64,000 nt of DNA from Acinetobacter populi (GTDB lineage: Bacteria > Pseudomonadota > Gammaproteobacteria > Pseudomonadales > Moraxellaceae): NCBI RefSeq assembly GCF_002174125.1, contig NZ_NEXX01000005.1:186001-250000 (forward strand), given 5' to 3'. The notes under the pieces were generated by a model that did not search any database, was not told the origin of the DNA, and saw only the letters and a list, made by a program, of their open reading frames with translations. Within the stretch, counting starts at the first letter, position 1. Each line of letters starts with the position of its first letter. Positions 45,529-58,477 of this stretch are shown piece after piece. Both the position numbers and the translations under genes were made by a program.

Positions 45529-45550
45529 AGAGGCTTCTGCCTCTTTTTTT
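45529..45550 (+). terminator. Terminator of putP
   Basis: AAAGAGGC-TTCT-GCCTCTTT, then a run of T residues, begins about 18 nt after the putP stop codon. Tight stem and T-run indicate efficient rho-independent termination. Confidence 0.9.
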
Positions 45551-45572
45551 ATTTTTTCAAATTTAATTTCAA

Positions 45573-45720
45573 CTGGCTGTGGCAAATCACAAAGGACCAA
45601 TTATTGGCATCACGCATCTGGCAAAGCATGATTAAAATATTCCCATTGAAGAATTAGTAATTGAACGTGCCATCAATATCAATACAGCAGCAGGTGGCAA
45701 TACCAGTTTAATGACAATGA
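45573..45720 (+). pseudogene. putA 3'-end remnant
   Basis: The plus strand encodes LAVANHKGPIIGITHLAKHD then a stop. A frame shift later it encodes IPIEELVIERAINI followed by NTAAGGNTSLMTM. The last part closely resembles the C-terminal end of PutA (proline dehydrogenase / glutamate-semialdehyde dehydrogenase), which typically ends with an NTAAAGGN..SLMT motif. One Ala of the motif is missing, and the frame is broken by a TAA and a shift. The rest of putA is absent. It sits immediately after putP and before mnmE. Confidence 0.75.
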
Positions 45721-45776
45721 GTGATAATTTATCAAGACTGTATTACAATCAAAGTATTACAGCCTTTTTATTTCAA

Positions 45777-47141
45777 TTACTTACCAATACAAAACGATCC
45801 AAAAATCTTCCCTAACAAATCATCCGCACTAAAATCGCCTGTAATCTCACCCAGCGCATTTTGTGCCAGACGCAGTGACTCTGCTACCAACTCCCCTGCA
45901 TGATAGTCTACCAACTGAATACGGGCCTCTGAGAGATAGTTTTGAGTACGCTGCATGGCATCCAGATGTCGGGTACGGGCAATAAAGGTGTCTTCTTCTG
46001 GCTGGAAGCCTGCATATTGCGTCACCACCTCCACCAGTTGCTCAATGCCCTGATTTTGTTTTGCAGATAATACGACACGCTGATAGTCCTGCAGACGATC
46101 AATATGAGCTACTGTTGCTGTCAAATCACATTTATTGGCAATTAAAATCAGCCGTTTTGGGTCCATATATTCAGCAAAAAACTGTTCCGCCAGTTGCAAT
46201 GGCTGTTGTTCCTGACTCAGATCATAAACAAATAACAGTAAATCTGCCTGTTCAATGGCTTTATAAGCACGGCGGATGCCTTCTTGTTCCACGACATCAC
46301 CGGTATCCCTTAAACCGGCAGTATCAGTTAAGGTAATCGGCAAACCGTTTAGACTGATTTTTTCATGTAATACATCACGAGTGGTACCTGCAATATCCGT
46401 TACAATGGCACGATCTACTCCAGCAAGGGCATTGAGTAAACTGGATTTTCCCGCATTTGGTTTACCTGCAATCACGACCTGCAAGCCTTCACGTAATAAC
46501 TGTCCCTGACGTGCTGATTGCTGTACATTTCTAACCGCCATTTGCACATCTTCCAGTAGGGCCAAAATTTTTCCATCAGCCAAGAAATCAATTTCTTCTT
46601 CGGGGAAATCAATGGCAGCTTCGACATGTAAACGCAAATGAATCAGTTTTTCCAGTACTGCATTGACGCGTTCGGAAAAGGCACCTTGTAAAGAGCGTAC
46701 CGCAGACCGTGCTGCTGCTTGCGATGTGGCATCAATCAAATCAGCAATTGCTTCGGCTTGAACCAGATCCATCTTGCCATTTTCAAAAGCACGCATGGAA
46801 AATTCGCCGGCTTTGGCAGCTGTTGCACCCAATTGTAAAACACGGGCGAGCAGGGTATTTTGAATCACAGGTCCACCATGCCCCTGAAGTTCCACCACAT
46901 CTTCTCCGGTAAATGAATGTGGATTCGGAAAACACAATACCAAGCCTTCATCTAGCACATCACCAGATTCATCTAGAAACTGGCGAAAACCCGCCATTCT
47001 GGCTTTGGGTAAAGTCTTAGCAGTTAAAGCTTCGGCAATGATGAATGCTTTAGGTCCTGAAAGACGAATTACACCGACGCCACCACGACCGGGCGGAGTT
47101 GCAATCGCAGCAATGGTAGAAGTGGTGGTAAGCATCAGCAT
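45777..47141 (-). CDS. mnmE: tRNA modification GTPase MnmE (TrmE)
   Basis: With MnmG it modifies wobble U34 of tRNAs. The 454-residue protein starts with a folate-binding domain ([21 protein letters not shown]). The G domain has P-loop [24 protein letters not shown] and NKCDL. It ends in CIGK, the C(I/L/V)GK motif needed for modification. It is downstream of yidC, separated by a terminator at 47171-47202. Confidence 0.96.
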   Translation of the reverse strand: MLMLTTTSTIAAIATPPGRGGVGVIRLSGPKAFIIAEALTAKTLPKARMAGFRQFLDESGDVLDEGLVLCFPNPHSFTGEDVVELQGHGGPVIQNTLLARVLQLGATAAKAGEFSMRAFENGKMDLVQAEAIADLIDATSQAAARSAVRSLQGAFSERVNAVLEKLIHLRLHVEAAIDFPEEEIDFLADGKILALLEDVQMAVRNVQQSARQGQLLREGLQVVIAGKPNAGKSSLLNALAGVDRAIVTDIAGTTRDVLHEKISLNGLPITLTDTAGLRDTGDVVEQEGIRRAYKAIEQADLLLFVYDLSQEQQPLQLAEQFFAEYMDPKRLILIANKCDLTATVAHIDRLQDYQRVVLSAKQNQGIEQLVEVVTQYAGFQPEEDTFIARTRHLDAMQRTQNYLSEARIQLVDYHAGELVAESLRLAQNALGEITGDFSADDLLGKIFGSFCIGK

Positions 47142-47164
47142 CGTCCTGTATTAACATCAAGGCA

Positions 47165-47202
47165 ATAAAAAATCCGCCTAAGATTATCATCTTAAGCGGA
47201 TT
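47165..47202 (-). terminator. Terminator between yidC and mnmE
   Basis: AATCCGCCTAAGAT with ATCTTAAGCGGATT (47171-47202) pairs over about 13 positions with one mismatch. On the minus strand it is followed by TTTTTTATT, so it ends the rpmH-rnpA-yidD-yidC transcript before mnmE. Confidence 0.82.
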
Positions 47203-47219
47203 TATTCAGCTAGTTTAGC

Positions 47220-48941
47220 TTAATTTGAAACTTTCGCTGCACGCTCTTTTTCTGCACTTTTATTGATAAACCATTGTTGTAAAATGGTAATACTGTTGTT
47301 GACAATCCAGTATAAAACCAGACCGGCAGGGAAGAACAGCATAAAGACAGTAAAAATAATCGGCATTAAACGAAATACCTTGGCCTGCATCGGATCGGCG
47401 GGCTGTGGATTCAGCATCTGCTGAATAAACATGGTCGCACCCATCAATAGCGGCAGAATGAACCATGGATCCATGGCTGATAAATCCTGAATCCATAGAA
47501 TCCATGGGGCATGACGCAATTCTACACTTTCCATCAGTACCCAGTACAATGCCAAGAAAATCGGCATTTGTAGTAATAATGGCAGACAACCAGACAAAGG
47601 ATTAACCTGTTCACGTTTGTAAAGCGCCATCATTTCCTGAGAGAAACGCATACGATCTTCGCCAAATTCTTCTTTCATGCGTTGCATTTCTGGTGCAATA
47701 ACACGCATTTTTGCCATCGAACGATAACTTTTTGCAGAAAGTGGCCATAAAATCAATTTGACTAGAATCGTCAATAGAATGATTGACCAGCCCCAGTTAC
47801 CTACAATATTGTGGAAGAATTGCAGACCTGCAAACAATAATTTGGCAATTGGCCATAACCAGCCATAATCCACAGTTTGATTTAAACCAGCTGCCAGATC
47901 TTTTAGTTCTGATTGAATTTTAGGACCCGAATATAAGGTTGCACCAATATCGTATTGTTTACCCGCAGGCACATTCACCAATGGTGAACGGAAACCAATG
48001 ATATGGTAATCGCCAGTATTACGGGATTCTAAATGTGCGGTATAACTAGCATCGGGTACCCATGCAGATACAAAATAATGTTGCACAATAGCAACCCAAC
48101 CACCCTTGGTTTGTTGATTGAGTTTGTCTTCATTAAAGTTGGTAAATTTCAGCTTGTTATAATGCTCATCCTGTGTACCCCAGGCACCGCCAAGATAAGT
48201 TCCAAGGGTAAAAATTCCCTGATCCGACTTACCGGGATCTTCAGCACTATCACGCTTTAACTGACCAAACATTTGACCTTGCCAGTTGGCATTACTGCGG
48301 TTCACAATACGATAGTTCACTGCAATTGGAAAATCACCTTGGGTAAAGCTAAAGGTTTTAATGATTTCCACGCCATCAGCAGTCTTATAGACCATCGGTA
48401 CTTCAAGCACTTGCTGTGCTTTACCGTCTTTGTTATTTACAGATTTTGCATCAGCCAAATCATATGCAGTTTTTGCCACTTCATAAAGTGGTCTGCCTTG
48501 AGGGCTTTGGTCAGGTCCATTGGTACCAATCAGACCAGATTGTGCAATATAGACATGTTTGTCATTTTGCAGCATGACAAAGGGTTGATCACTATCTTTA
48601 CTTTTGTCATGTGTCAGTAATTCTAGACGAACAATATCGCCACCTTTGGGATCAATCCACACATTGTATTTATCTGTTTTGACAGAAATAAGTTGATGTG
48701 TCACAGATGGCGCTGTGTTTGCTGCCGCAGCTGGTGTCACATTCGACTGTGGAATATCTGTTGCAGCAGTATTTGTTTGTTGCGTTGGAAGATCCGCCGA
48801 GTTATTACCAGCTTGTGCTACCACCGCAGGCGGTGTTTCAACATTTGCTTTATGGCCATAATCCTGTTGCCAGGCCAAAATCAGCAAATATGCAGTCACA
48901 AACATGGCACCGAGAATCGCAAACCTGGCCCATTGTTGCAT
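47220..48941 (-). CDS. yidC: Membrane protein insertase YidC
   Basis: Inserts and folds inner-membrane proteins, with or without SecYEG. 573 residues: an N-terminal helix (ARFAILGAMFVTAYLLILAW), a large periplasmic domain, then the conserved five-helix core (WSIILLTILVKLILWPLSAK, NPLSGCLPLLLQMPIFLALY). The invariant Arg-containing helix region and final basic tail (KSAEKERAAKVSN) are typical. It lies 17 bp after yidD. Confidence 0.96.
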   Translation of the reverse strand: MQQWARFAILGAMFVTAYLLILAWQQDYGHKANVETPPAVVAQAGNNSADLPTQQTNTAATDIPQSNVTPAAAANTAPSVTHQLISVKTDKYNVWIDPKGGDIVRLELLTHDKSKDSDQPFVMLQNDKHVYIAQSGLIGTNGPDQSPQGRPLYEVAKTAYDLADAKSVNNKDGKAQQVLEVPMVYKTADGVEIIKTFSFTQGDFPIAVNYRIVNRSNANWQGQMFGQLKRDSAEDPGKSDQGIFTLGTYLGGAWGTQDEHYNKLKFTNFNEDKLNQQTKGGWVAIVQHYFVSAWVPDASYTAHLESRNTGDYHIIGFRSPLVNVPAGKQYDIGATLYSGPKIQSELKDLAAGLNQTVDYGWLWPIAKLLFAGLQFFHNIVGNWGWSIILLTILVKLILWPLSAKSYRSMAKMRVIAPEMQRMKEEFGEDRMRFSQEMMALYKREQVNPLSGCLPLLLQMPIFLALYWVLMESVELRHAPWILWIQDLSAMDPWFILPLLMGATMFIQQMLNPQPADPMQAKVFRLMPIIFTVFMLFFPAGLVLYWIVNNSITILQQWFINKSAEKERAAKVSN

Positions 48942-48958
48942 AGTGTTTACCCTAAATT

Positions 48959-49267
48959 TTAAATAGAGGTTGAATTGTGTTGACGTTCACGCAAGGGTAC
49001 ATAAACGTAAGAGATTTGAGAATCATAAAGTTGAAACGAAATACATCGTAAAGGTTTTGGCGGCACCGGGTCATAACCATGACCACCCCAAGGATGACAA
49101 CGACACAACCGTCTTGTACTCAAATAAACTCCCTTTACCGTACCATGAATATGTAACGCTTCAATAGCATATTGAGAACAGGTTGGAATATAACGACAAC
49201 GTGGTCCAAGTAACGGACTAATCACAATTTGATAAAAGCGGATACACCAATGTAATATTTTTTGCAT
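48959..49267 (-). CDS. yidD: Membrane protein insertion efficiency factor YidD
   Basis: A 102-residue small membrane-associated protein that aids YidC-dependent insertion. The three conserved cysteines and surrounding blocks are visible: [21 protein letters not shown], then [18 protein letters not shown]. It lies between rnpA and yidC with spacers of 12 and 17 bp, the standard order. The C-terminal ~25 residues are extra relative to the compact family core. Confidence 0.93.
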   Translation of the reverse strand: MQKILHWCIRFYQIVISPLLGPRCRYIPTCSQYAIEALHIHGTVKGVYLSTRRLCRCHPWGGHGYDPVPPKPLRCISFQLYDSQISYVYVPLRERQHNSTSI

Positions 49268-49279
49268 TGGTTTACTCTA

Positions 49280-49678
49280 CTATGAGGTAGATAAAGCTTT
49301 ATTTTGTTGGAGTTTATTTTTGGCGAGTAGACGTTTTAACTTGTTCCACGCCATATTTAATTGTTGCTGCAATTCTGCATTAGATATTTGCTCAATCCCG
49401 ACTTTTGGCATCACAACAATATCCAAACCCAACAATTGATGCTGGTTTAAGCGAAAACTTTCACGACTAATACGTTTCACACGATTGCGCTCATGCGCAC
49501 GTCGCACTTTTTTCTTAGCCACCACCAAGCCAATACGACGTGAATCTGTATCAGGTGATAAACTGGCTAAAATCAAAAAGCTAGGTTGGTGCACTTTAAA
49601 TAAAGTGTGATTAAATACACCTGCATAATCTTTAGCGCAACGTAAACGAACGTCTTTACCAAAAGAATAAAGTGCCAT
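49280..49678 (-). CDS. rnpA: Ribonuclease P protein component
   Basis: Basic protein subunit of RNase P, which matures tRNA 5' ends. 132 residues with the signature [27 protein letters not shown] in parts (RNR motif). It lies 36 bp after rpmH on the minus strand. The Gln/Lys-rich tail is a little long. Confidence 0.94.
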   Translation of the reverse strand: MALYSFGKDVRLRCAKDYAGVFNHTLFKVHQPSFLILASLSPDTDSRRIGLVVAKKKVRRAHERNRVKRISRESFRLNQHQLLGLDIVVMPKVGIEQISNAELQQQLNMAWNKLKRLLAKNKLQQNKALSTS

Positions 49679-49714
49679 ACAACCTTGTCAACGCAGTATT
49701 AACAGTATAATAAA

Positions 49715-49849
49715 TTATACTGTTAAACTGTGACGACCTTTTGCACGACGGCGTGCAAGCACTTGACGACCAGCTTTAGTCGCCATACGAGCGCGGAAAC
49801 CGTGAACGCGTTTGCGTTTTAATTCACTCGGTTGGAATGTACGTTTCAT
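49715..49849 (-). CDS. rpmH: Ribosomal protein bL34
   Basis: A 44-residue protein read on the minus strand: [19 protein letters not shown], then [19 protein letters not shown] and an HSLTV end. This is the universal bL34 sequence. GAGTTTCACC-type sequence precedes the ATG at 49849. It heads the rpmH-rnpA-yidD-yidC operon, diverging from dnaA across the origin region. It is too short for ordinary ORF searches but unmistakable. Confidence 0.97.
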
Positions 49850-49919
49850 GGTGAAACTCCAAATCAATCATCTCTATAAAGGTGCGCAATTTTAGTCGTC
49901 TGTACCAGATGTGTCAATG

Positions 49920-50540
49920 CAAAACCCAATAAACTTCCCAAGTTTCGATTAAAAAATACAAGAAAGTTTGAATTTAAATTCAAAAACACGATTTTAAATT
50001 CAAAACCGACTTACTAATCACTTGTTTTTTTGAATTCAAACTTATCATGGCTCACTTTAAAGTTATCAACACGTCTAAATTCAAAAACAACAATCTGATG
50101 AGCCATTAAGGCTATATAATATAAGTAATAAAGGCTGTTCTATGCTTCATTTATAACACCAAAAGATGTAAAAGTAATAAATAGAATGTAAATACAATCC
50201 AATATTTTGAATTCAAATTTAAACTTTCGAACTTTTCCACAATTTGATGAGCACTTATAATTAAATTTATAAATTTAAAATTTAAAATTATTATTATTAG
50301 CAGCCAAAATAACTGTGGAAAGTGGTATTTTTTTTAAATTTATTATAAGAATAGCATGTGGATAAGTTTGTTTGTTTTAAAAGATTAAATTGTGGATAAG
50401 TTTGTGTTATATTTTATCCACAAGTTGTGATTAAAGTTATCCACACCTAGTTTTAAATTTAAATTTAATGTTGCCTGTGGATATTTTGCACATCCGTTGC
50501 GTATAACTTGTGACAGTTGTTGATAACTTCGCTAGAATGG
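49920..50540. other. Origin-like region between rpmH and dnaA, with DnaA boxes
   Basis: A 749-bp gene-free region (49850-50598), very AT-rich. Four perfect DnaA boxes (TTATCCACA or complement) lie at 50357-50365, 50391-50399, 50414-50422 and 50437-50445, with a near match at 50476-50484. The left part holds repeated palindromic A/T motifs such as TTTGAATTTAAATTCAAA (near 49969) and TTTGAATTCAAA (near 50029 and 50207). This fits a chromosomal oriC in the position known for Pseudomonas. Confidence 0.82.
50510..50538 (+). promoter_or_regulatory. dnaA: Probable dnaA promoter
   Basis: GTGACA (50510-50515) and TAGAAT (50533-50538) are spaced by 17 bp and lie about 60 bp before the dnaA start. DnaA boxes just upstream suggest autoregulation. 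Confidence 0.6.
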
Positions 50541-50598
50541 CGACCCTCTTGCATGGTGCAAGTCGTTTTTTGAATTTAAAAAGAATAGGGGACAAACT

Positions 50599-51975
50599 AT
50601 GCTTTGGGCAGAATGCTTAGTACGTTTACGACAAGAGTTGTCTGATAACGTCTTTGCGATGTGGATACGTCCTCTGCATGCAGAACAGTCTGGTGAAACA
50701 TTAAAATTGTTTGCACCGAATCCCTATTGGACAAATTATATTCAAAAGAACCATTTGGAATTAATTTCTATTTTGGTGGAACAAATTTCACAGGGACAAA
50801 TTCGACATGTGGAGGTGCTGGTAGATTCCCGTCCTGGCGCTATTGTAAATGTTGAGTCAACACCTGCTACAACAACAGCTGCTTTATCTTCCAATGTACC
50901 CGTAACCAAAGTCACTGCACATCAGGAAGCACCGGCAAAAAATGCAAAAAAACGACAGCTGAATCCTTTATTTACCTTTTCTTTGTTTGTGGAAGGTCGT
51001 TCTAACCAGATGGCGGCTGAGACTTGTCGTAAAGTATTAACCCAATTGGGTGCACCGCAGCATAATCCTTTATTTTTGTATGGACCCACTGGTTTGGGTA
51101 AAACTCACTTGATGCAGGCTGTGGGGAATGCGTTATTACAGGTGCGTCCCAATGCCCGTGTTATGTATATGACCGCAGAAAGTTTTGTACAGGATTTTGT
51201 CAGTTCCTTGCAGCGCGGTAAAGTTGAAGAGTTTAAGAAAAATTGTCGTTCTCTGGATTTGATGCTTGTCGATGATATTCATTTACTGGCTGGTAAAGAA
51301 GCCAGTTTAGTTGAGTTTTTTTATACCTTTAATGCTTTGCTGGATGAGTCGAAACAGATTATTTTAACCTCCGATCGCTATCCAAAAGAAATGAAAGGTT
51401 TACTGGATGATCGTCTGGTTTCACGTTTTTCCTGGGGGTTATCGGTAGGCATTGAGCCACCTGATATTGAAACTCGCATCGAAATTTTATTAAAAAAAGC
51501 CGAAAGCAATCATGTTGATTTACCGCGTAATTGCGCTTTGTTTATTGCGCAACAGGTGGTTGCCAATGTACGCGAGCTGGAAGGTGCATTAAATAAAGTC
51601 GTAGCGATCGCTCGTTTTAAAGGGACGCCGATTGATCTTGATGTGGTGCGAGAATCGTTAAAAGATGTGTTGGCGATTCGTGCCAGAACCATCAGTGTGG
51701 AAAATATCCAGCGGGTGGTGAGTGAATATTTTCGTATTCCCTTAAAAGAATTAACTGGACCTAAACGCACCCGGATTTATGCTCGTCCCCGCCAATTGGC
51801 GATGGGGCTGGCACGTGAGCTGACTGGGGATAGTTTTCCGGAAATTGGTATGGCATTTGGTGGGCGTGATCATAGTACTGTGATGCATGCTTGTGAAAAA
51901 GTACAAAGCCTGCGCGATGAAGATCCAACATTTAATGAAGATTATAAAAACCTGATGCGTTTGTTGCAGAGTTAG
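50599..51975 (+). CDS. dnaA: Chromosomal replication initiator DnaA
   Basis: 458 residues: domain I (1-75, helicase loading), a short low-complexity linker (about 80-120), the AAA+ core with Walker A GPTGLGKTH (162-170), Walker B LMLVDDIHLL and sensor segments. The C-terminal DNA-binding helix-turn-helix ends with GGRDHSTVMHACEKV, which reads DnaA boxes. GGGGA lies before the ATG. It heads dnaA-dnaN-recF-gyrB. Confidence 0.98.
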   Translation: MLWAECLVRLRQELSDNVFAMWIRPLHAEQSGETLKLFAPNPYWTNYIQKNHLELISILVEQISQGQIRHVEVLVDSRPGAIVNVESTPATTTAALSSNVPVTKVTAHQEAPAKNAKKRQLNPLFTFSLFVEGRSNQMAAETCRKVLTQLGAPQHNPLFLYGPTGLGKTHLMQAVGNALLQVRPNARVMYMTAESFVQDFVSSLQRGKVEEFKKNCRSLDLMLVDDIHLLAGKEASLVEFFYTFNALLDESKQIILTSDRYPKEMKGLLDDRLVSRFSWGLSVGIEPPDIETRIEILLKKAESNHVDLPRNCALFIAQQVVANVRELEGALNKVVAIARFKGTPIDLDVVRESLKDVLAIRARTISVENIQRVVSEYFRIPLKELTGPKRTRIYARPRQLAMGLARELTGDSFPEIGMAFGGRDHSTVMHACEKVQSLRDEDPTFNEDYKNLMRLLQS

Positions 51976-52084
51976 TTGTATAACAATCAACACTTGTGAT
52001 TTTTAAGATCGCAATTATTCTTATGTTCTCGCTAAAACTCGGTTAGAATAGCCCTAGTTTTGTATTTGCCTTGAGGATTGAGAC

Positions 52085-53230
52085 GTGCGATTAAAAATAG
52101 CCAAAGAAACCTTATTAAATGTGCTTGCTCATGTGATGGGTGCGGTTGAACGTCGTCATACTTTAAATATTCTCTCCAATGTCAAAGTGCAGGTGTCTGA
52201 AACCCAACTGACCATTACCGGTTCGGATTTAGAGGTTGAACTGGTGGCCAGTGCTGCTCTGGAAGCTGGTGCATGTTTACAGGCAGGCGAAAGTACAGTA
52301 CCTGCACGTAAACTGATGGATATCTGCAAATCTTTGCCAAATGCTGCATTGATTGATTTGCAAGTGACCGAAGATCAGCGTTGTATCATTATGTCCGGGC
52401 AAAGCCGTTTTGTGTTGGGTACACTGGCAGCCGAAGATTATCCTCTTTTAAGCACAGAACAGATTCAGGGAATGCAAGTTCATGTTTCACAACGCGAATT
52501 AAAGCGTTTGTTTGAAAAAACTGCATTTGCCATGGCGGTACAGGATGTACGTTTTTATTTAACTGGCACATTGCTGGAAATTGAGCAAAATAAACTACGT
52601 GCAGTGACCACAGATGGTCATCGTTTGGCACTTTGTGAAACCGAAGCACAATCTACTGCACAAAATGCCATTCAAGCCATTGTGCCACGTAAGGCAGTAG
52701 GTGAATTGCAGCGCCTGTTAACGGTGGAAGATTTACCTTTAACTGTCCTGATTGGTCGTGAGTTATTAAATGTAAGTATTGAATTGCCGGCACGGGAAAA
52801 AGAATCTGCGATTGTGGTTCGATTTACCACCAAACTGATTGATGGTAAATTCCCGGATTATCGTCGTGTTGTACCTCGTGGCGGTGATAAAATTGCTACA
52901 TTGGCACATGATGCGTTTAAACAATCCTTACAACGTGTGGCAATTTTAAGTAATGAAAAATTACGGGGCGTTTTCCTGAATTTTAATCACGACAGCTTAC
53001 AACTACGTGCCAATAACCCGGAACAAGATGAAGCGGTTGAAGATTTTGCCATGCAATATCAAGGTGAAAGCCTAGAGATGTCCTTTAATGCACAATATAT
53101 CCTTGATGTATTGAATGCACTAGATGGCGATGATGTGCAAATGCAAATGTCTGAAGCCAATCAATCTGTTTTAATGCAGGATCCAAGTCAGCCGACACAA
53201 ACCTATGTTGTGATGCCAATGCGTGTCTAA
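52085..53230 (+). CDS. dnaN: DNA polymerase III beta subunit (sliding clamp)
   Basis: 381 residues, the ring-forming processivity clamp. The start is GTG at 52085, after TTGAGGA. It starts [19 protein letters not shown], and [11 protein letters not shown] and the C-terminal YVVMPMRV are typical. It lies 109 bp after dnaA and 2 bp before recF. Confidence 0.97.
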   Translation: MRLKIAKETLLNVLAHVMGAVERRHTLNILSNVKVQVSETQLTITGSDLEVELVASAALEAGACLQAGESTVPARKLMDICKSLPNAALIDLQVTEDQRCIIMSGQSRFVLGTLAAEDYPLLSTEQIQGMQVHVSQRELKRLFEKTAFAMAVQDVRFYLTGTLLEIEQNKLRAVTTDGHRLALCETEAQSTAQNAIQAIVPRKAVGELQRLLTVEDLPLTVLIGRELLNVSIELPAREKESAIVVRFTTKLIDGKFPDYRRVVPRGGDKIATLAHDAFKQSLQRVAILSNEKLRGVFLNFNHDSLQLRANNPEQDEAVEDFAMQYQGESLEMSFNAQYILDVLNALDGDDVQMQMSEANQSVLMQDPSQPTQTYVVMPMRV

Positions 53231-53232
53231 AT

Positions 53233-54306
53233 ATGCTATTGCATAAGCTGCGTATCGAGCGATTAAGAAATTTACAAGCGGTTGCACTGGATCAGTTGCA
53301 GCCGTTTAATGTCTTTTATGGTGCCAATGGTTCGGGTAAAACCTCTATTCTCGAAGCGATTCATTTGCTTGCCACAGGGCGCTCATTTCGCACATATACG
53401 CCAAAACATTATATCCAATATCATCAAAACGACACGGTAGTGTTTGCCCAATCCAGTGAATATCGCATTGGTTTGCAAAAAATGAATAGTGGCGAACAGA
53501 TTATGCGGGTCAATGGTGACACGGTAGCAACACAGGGACAACTCGCCAAGATATTGCCTGTACAGGTGATAGAGCCGCAGAGTACCGATATTATTGATCA
53601 AGGTGCAAAACCTAGACGCCAAATGCTGGACTGGTTAATGTTCCACGTGGAACCGGATTTTTATCCGATTTGGCAAAATTATTCCCGTGCCTTAAAACAG
53701 CGTAACTCATTACTCAAAAGTTATCCTGTACCGCGAGAACAGGTCAAAATCTGGGATCAGGTACTGGCACAAGAAGGCGAGCGGATTCATATGCTGCGCG
53801 AAATTATTGTGGATCGCTGGCAGGTGGACGTGCAACAGGAATTAAAATATTTATTACCTGATATACAGATTGATCTGGAATATTATGCCGGATTCTCTAC
53901 GGAACTTGGCTTGGCACAGCAGCTTGATCAGGAGTTACAAAAAGATATTGATCGACGTCTGACACAGCATGGTGCACATCGGGCCGATTTACGATTAAAA
54001 ACAGCAATTGGCTATGCGGATGATGTATTATCACGCGGGCAAAAAAAGTTATTAATCATTGCATTAAAACTGGCTCAAATTAGCATGTTGAATAGGTCAA
54101 ACAAGGAAACTGTGGTATTATTGGATGATCTAACAGCAGAACTAGATTCGCAGGCACAACAACGATTAATTAGCCGTTTGCATCAGTTGGGTAGTCAGGT
54201 TTTCCTTACCACTTTAGATCAACATGCAGTGCAAATATGTTTGGATCAACAACATATGCGCTATCAATTGTTTTGTGTGGAGTCTGGACAAGTCAGTCCA
54301 ATTTAA
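53233..54306 (+). CDS. recF: DNA replication and repair protein RecF
   Basis: 357 residues. ABC/SMC-type ATPase loading RecA at gaps. Walker A is [15 protein letters not shown], the signature [17 protein letters not shown] and Walker [13 protein letters not shown]. Its ATG is 2 bp after the dnaN stop, so translation is probably coupled. gyrB follows after 39 bp. Confidence 0.96.
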   Translation: MLLHKLRIERLRNLQAVALDQLQPFNVFYGANGSGKTSILEAIHLLATGRSFRTYTPKHYIQYHQNDTVVFAQSSEYRIGLQKMNSGEQIMRVNGDTVATQGQLAKILPVQVIEPQSTDIIDQGAKPRRQMLDWLMFHVEPDFYPIWQNYSRALKQRNSLLKSYPVPREQVKIWDQVLAQEGERIHMLREIIVDRWQVDVQQELKYLLPDIQIDLEYYAGFSTELGLAQQLDQELQKDIDRRLTQHGAHRADLRLKTAIGYADDVLSRGQKKLLIIALKLAQISMLNRSNKETVVLLDDLTAELDSQAQQRLISRLHQLGSQVFLTTLDQHAVQICLDQQHMRYQLFCVESGQVSPI

Positions 54307-56811
<2,505 letters not shown>

Positions 56812-56855
56812 ATTATCCTGTAAAATCAGGCATTAAAAGTACTAATATTTAATAA

Positions 56856-56892
56856 AAAGCAGGCGATTCTTAACGAATCGCCTGCTTTATTT
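56856..56892. terminator. Bidirectional terminator between gyrB and the DUF2171 gene
   Basis: A perfect 14-bp stem, AAAGCAGGCGATTC with GAATCGCCTGCTTT, around a 5-nt loop, flanked by AAAA and TATTTC. It separates the convergent gyrB and minus-strand gene. Confidence 0.88.
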
Positions 56893-56917
56893 CTGATTTA
56901 AAATGTATTATATAAAG

Positions 56918-57166
56918 TTATTGTGCCTGAGTTTGCCAGCGTTGTTGTGCTTCACTTGCAGAGATATTTAAAATCACTTTATCATTTTGAATATCCTGAA
57001 TCCAAGAAGTCGGAATATAATGATGCTGACCATCGGCATCTTCGTCATTTTTGATCAGTTTGACTTGATCCTGACCTTCTAAATGATCGACGCGTCCGAC
57101 ATGTTCATGGTCAGAACCGAGTACTTCTGCATGTTCTTGAATTGAATTTGGATCTAAAGTCGCCAT
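56918..57166 (-). CDS. DUF2171-family protein
   Basis: 82 residues, hydrophilic. HVGRVDHLEGQDQVKLIKND and the DGQHHYIPTSWIQDI segment fit the DUF2171 (PRC-barrel-like) family of small acidic proteins. The ATG at 57166 is preferred over 57178 because GGAG precedes it. Function is unknown. It is the only minus-strand gene between gyrB and the second DnaA-box cluster. Confidence 0.78.
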   Translation of the reverse strand: MATLDPNSIQEHAEVLGSDHEHVGRVDHLEGQDQVKLIKNDEDADGQHHYIPTSWIQDIQNDKVILNISASEAQQRWQTQAQ

Positions 57167-57178
57167 GGTATTCTCCAT

Positions 57179-57530
57179 ATTTATGTCTTTTGATTAAAGG
57201 TGGAACCAAATTTAAATATTTTATTCAGTTCCCGTACTCACTAAGCTAATATGAATTAACGTTAAGAAATAGACCAGAAAGATCACGTTATGTAAGATTG
57301 ATAGCAGATTCTATTAAAGCAATGATTATTTAAAGAAAATATTATATTTCAATAGCTTAATTAAGAAATAAAAAATTATATTCAACATAATCAAGTGTTT
57401 GTATTTGTAATAAAACATATCACTTGACTGCTCATGTAACGACGGTGAGATCTTGTATAACGTGCATATTTGATTTCTTACACGTCATCGGTTGTTCATA
57501 TCATTTTGGTCTACGGTATAAAAATATATT
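57179..57530. other. AT-rich non-coding part of the gyrB-purE gap
   Basis: About 350 bp with no ORF, RNA or strong hairpin seen. It must include the promoter of the minus-strand DUF2171 gene. DnaA boxes begin only further right, from 57554. Confidence 0.4.
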
Positions 57531-57540
57531 CTTCTATAAT

Positions 57541-57840
57541 TAATGATATTGAGTTATCCACAGCGTAAAGATTAAATTTATTTTGGAGAATGAAAGTATC
57601 GATGCTTTATTTTTAAATTCAAAGCATGGAATTGGTTGATAAATTTTTGTGGATAACTTGATTTTAAATTTAAAAATATCGACCTAAAAAGTTATCCTGT
57701 TGTTTTGCACAAGTTTATCCACAGTTTAAGTTTTTTAAATTTAAAATAAAAAATATTTCTTTGTGCTTTAGTTATCCACATTGATTTAAATTTAAAATAG
57801 CATCCTAATAACAATGGTTTTGAATTTAAAATGACTGCGA
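57541..57840. other. Second DnaA-box cluster, downstream of gyrB
   Basis: Four perfect DnaA boxes lie at 57554-57562, 57648-57656, 57715-57723 and 57772-57780, in a 300-bp AT-rich stretch without genes. Between them are repeats such as TTTTAAATTTAAA (near 57662, 57732 and 57785) and TTTGAATTTAAA (near 57818), the same motif type as at the rpmH-dnaA gap. It may be a second origin element or a DnaA titration or control site. Confidence 0.75.
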
Positions 57841-57943
57841 GGATAGGCGTTACTTTGGTTTAAAAATAAAACACGCTATAATATTTGATCATTTTCTTGC
57901 CTAATTTTAGGTTTTCTTTTTACTGTCGTCACTTAGCGGAAAT

Positions 57944-58465
57944 ATGCCAATGAATGCGGTCAATACTGCCGATGCTCAACCTTTAGTTGGAATTATCATG
58001 GGGTCTCAGTCGGATTGGGCAACTCTGGAACATACAGCAAACATGCTCAAACAACTCGATGTCCCTTTTGAAGCAGAAGTGGTGTCAGCCCATCGCACAC
58101 CTGATCGTTTATTTGAATATGCCGAAACAGCGCGGCAACGTGGTATTCAGGTCATTATTGCTGGGGCTGGTGGTGCAGCACATTTACCGGGCATGTGTGC
58201 AGCCAAGACGGATTTGCCAGTACTCGGTGTGCCGGTGAAATCTTCAATTTTAAATGGGGTGGATTCGTTATTGTCGATAGTACAAATGCCAGCGGGGATT
58301 GCTGTCGGTACTCTGGCAATTGGTCCTGCTGGTGCAACAAATGCAGCGATTATGGCGGCTCAGATTATTGGCTTGAATCATCCTGCAATTGCACAGAATA
58401 TTGCAAACTTCCGAGCTGCACAAACTGCAAAAGTGACAAACAATAATATTCCTGGTCAAGCATAA
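57944..58465 (+). CDS. purE: N5-carboxyaminoimidazole ribonucleotide mutase
   Basis: Purine synthesis step converting N5-CAIR to CAIR. 173 residues, class I Pur[35 protein letters not shown] and [19 protein letters not shown] are conserved. It is 12 bp upstream of purK, with which it forms an operon. Confidence 0.97.
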   Translation: MPMNAVNTADAQPLVGIIMGSQSDWATLEHTANMLKQLDVPFEAEVVSAHRTPDRLFEYAETARQRGIQVIIAGAGGAAHLPGMCAAKTDLPVLGVPVKSSILNGVDSLLSIVQMPAGIAVGTLAIGPAGATNAAIMAAQIIGLNHPAIAQNIANFRAAQTAKVTNNNIPGQA

Positions 58466-58477
58466 GGACGATTCAAC

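Noticed and set aside
49880..50590. Repeated TTTGAATTTAAA motifs as a CRISPR array or mobile-element repeats
   Set aside because: The copies are short, irregularly spaced and palindromic, with no constant spacer length; they fit an origin region.
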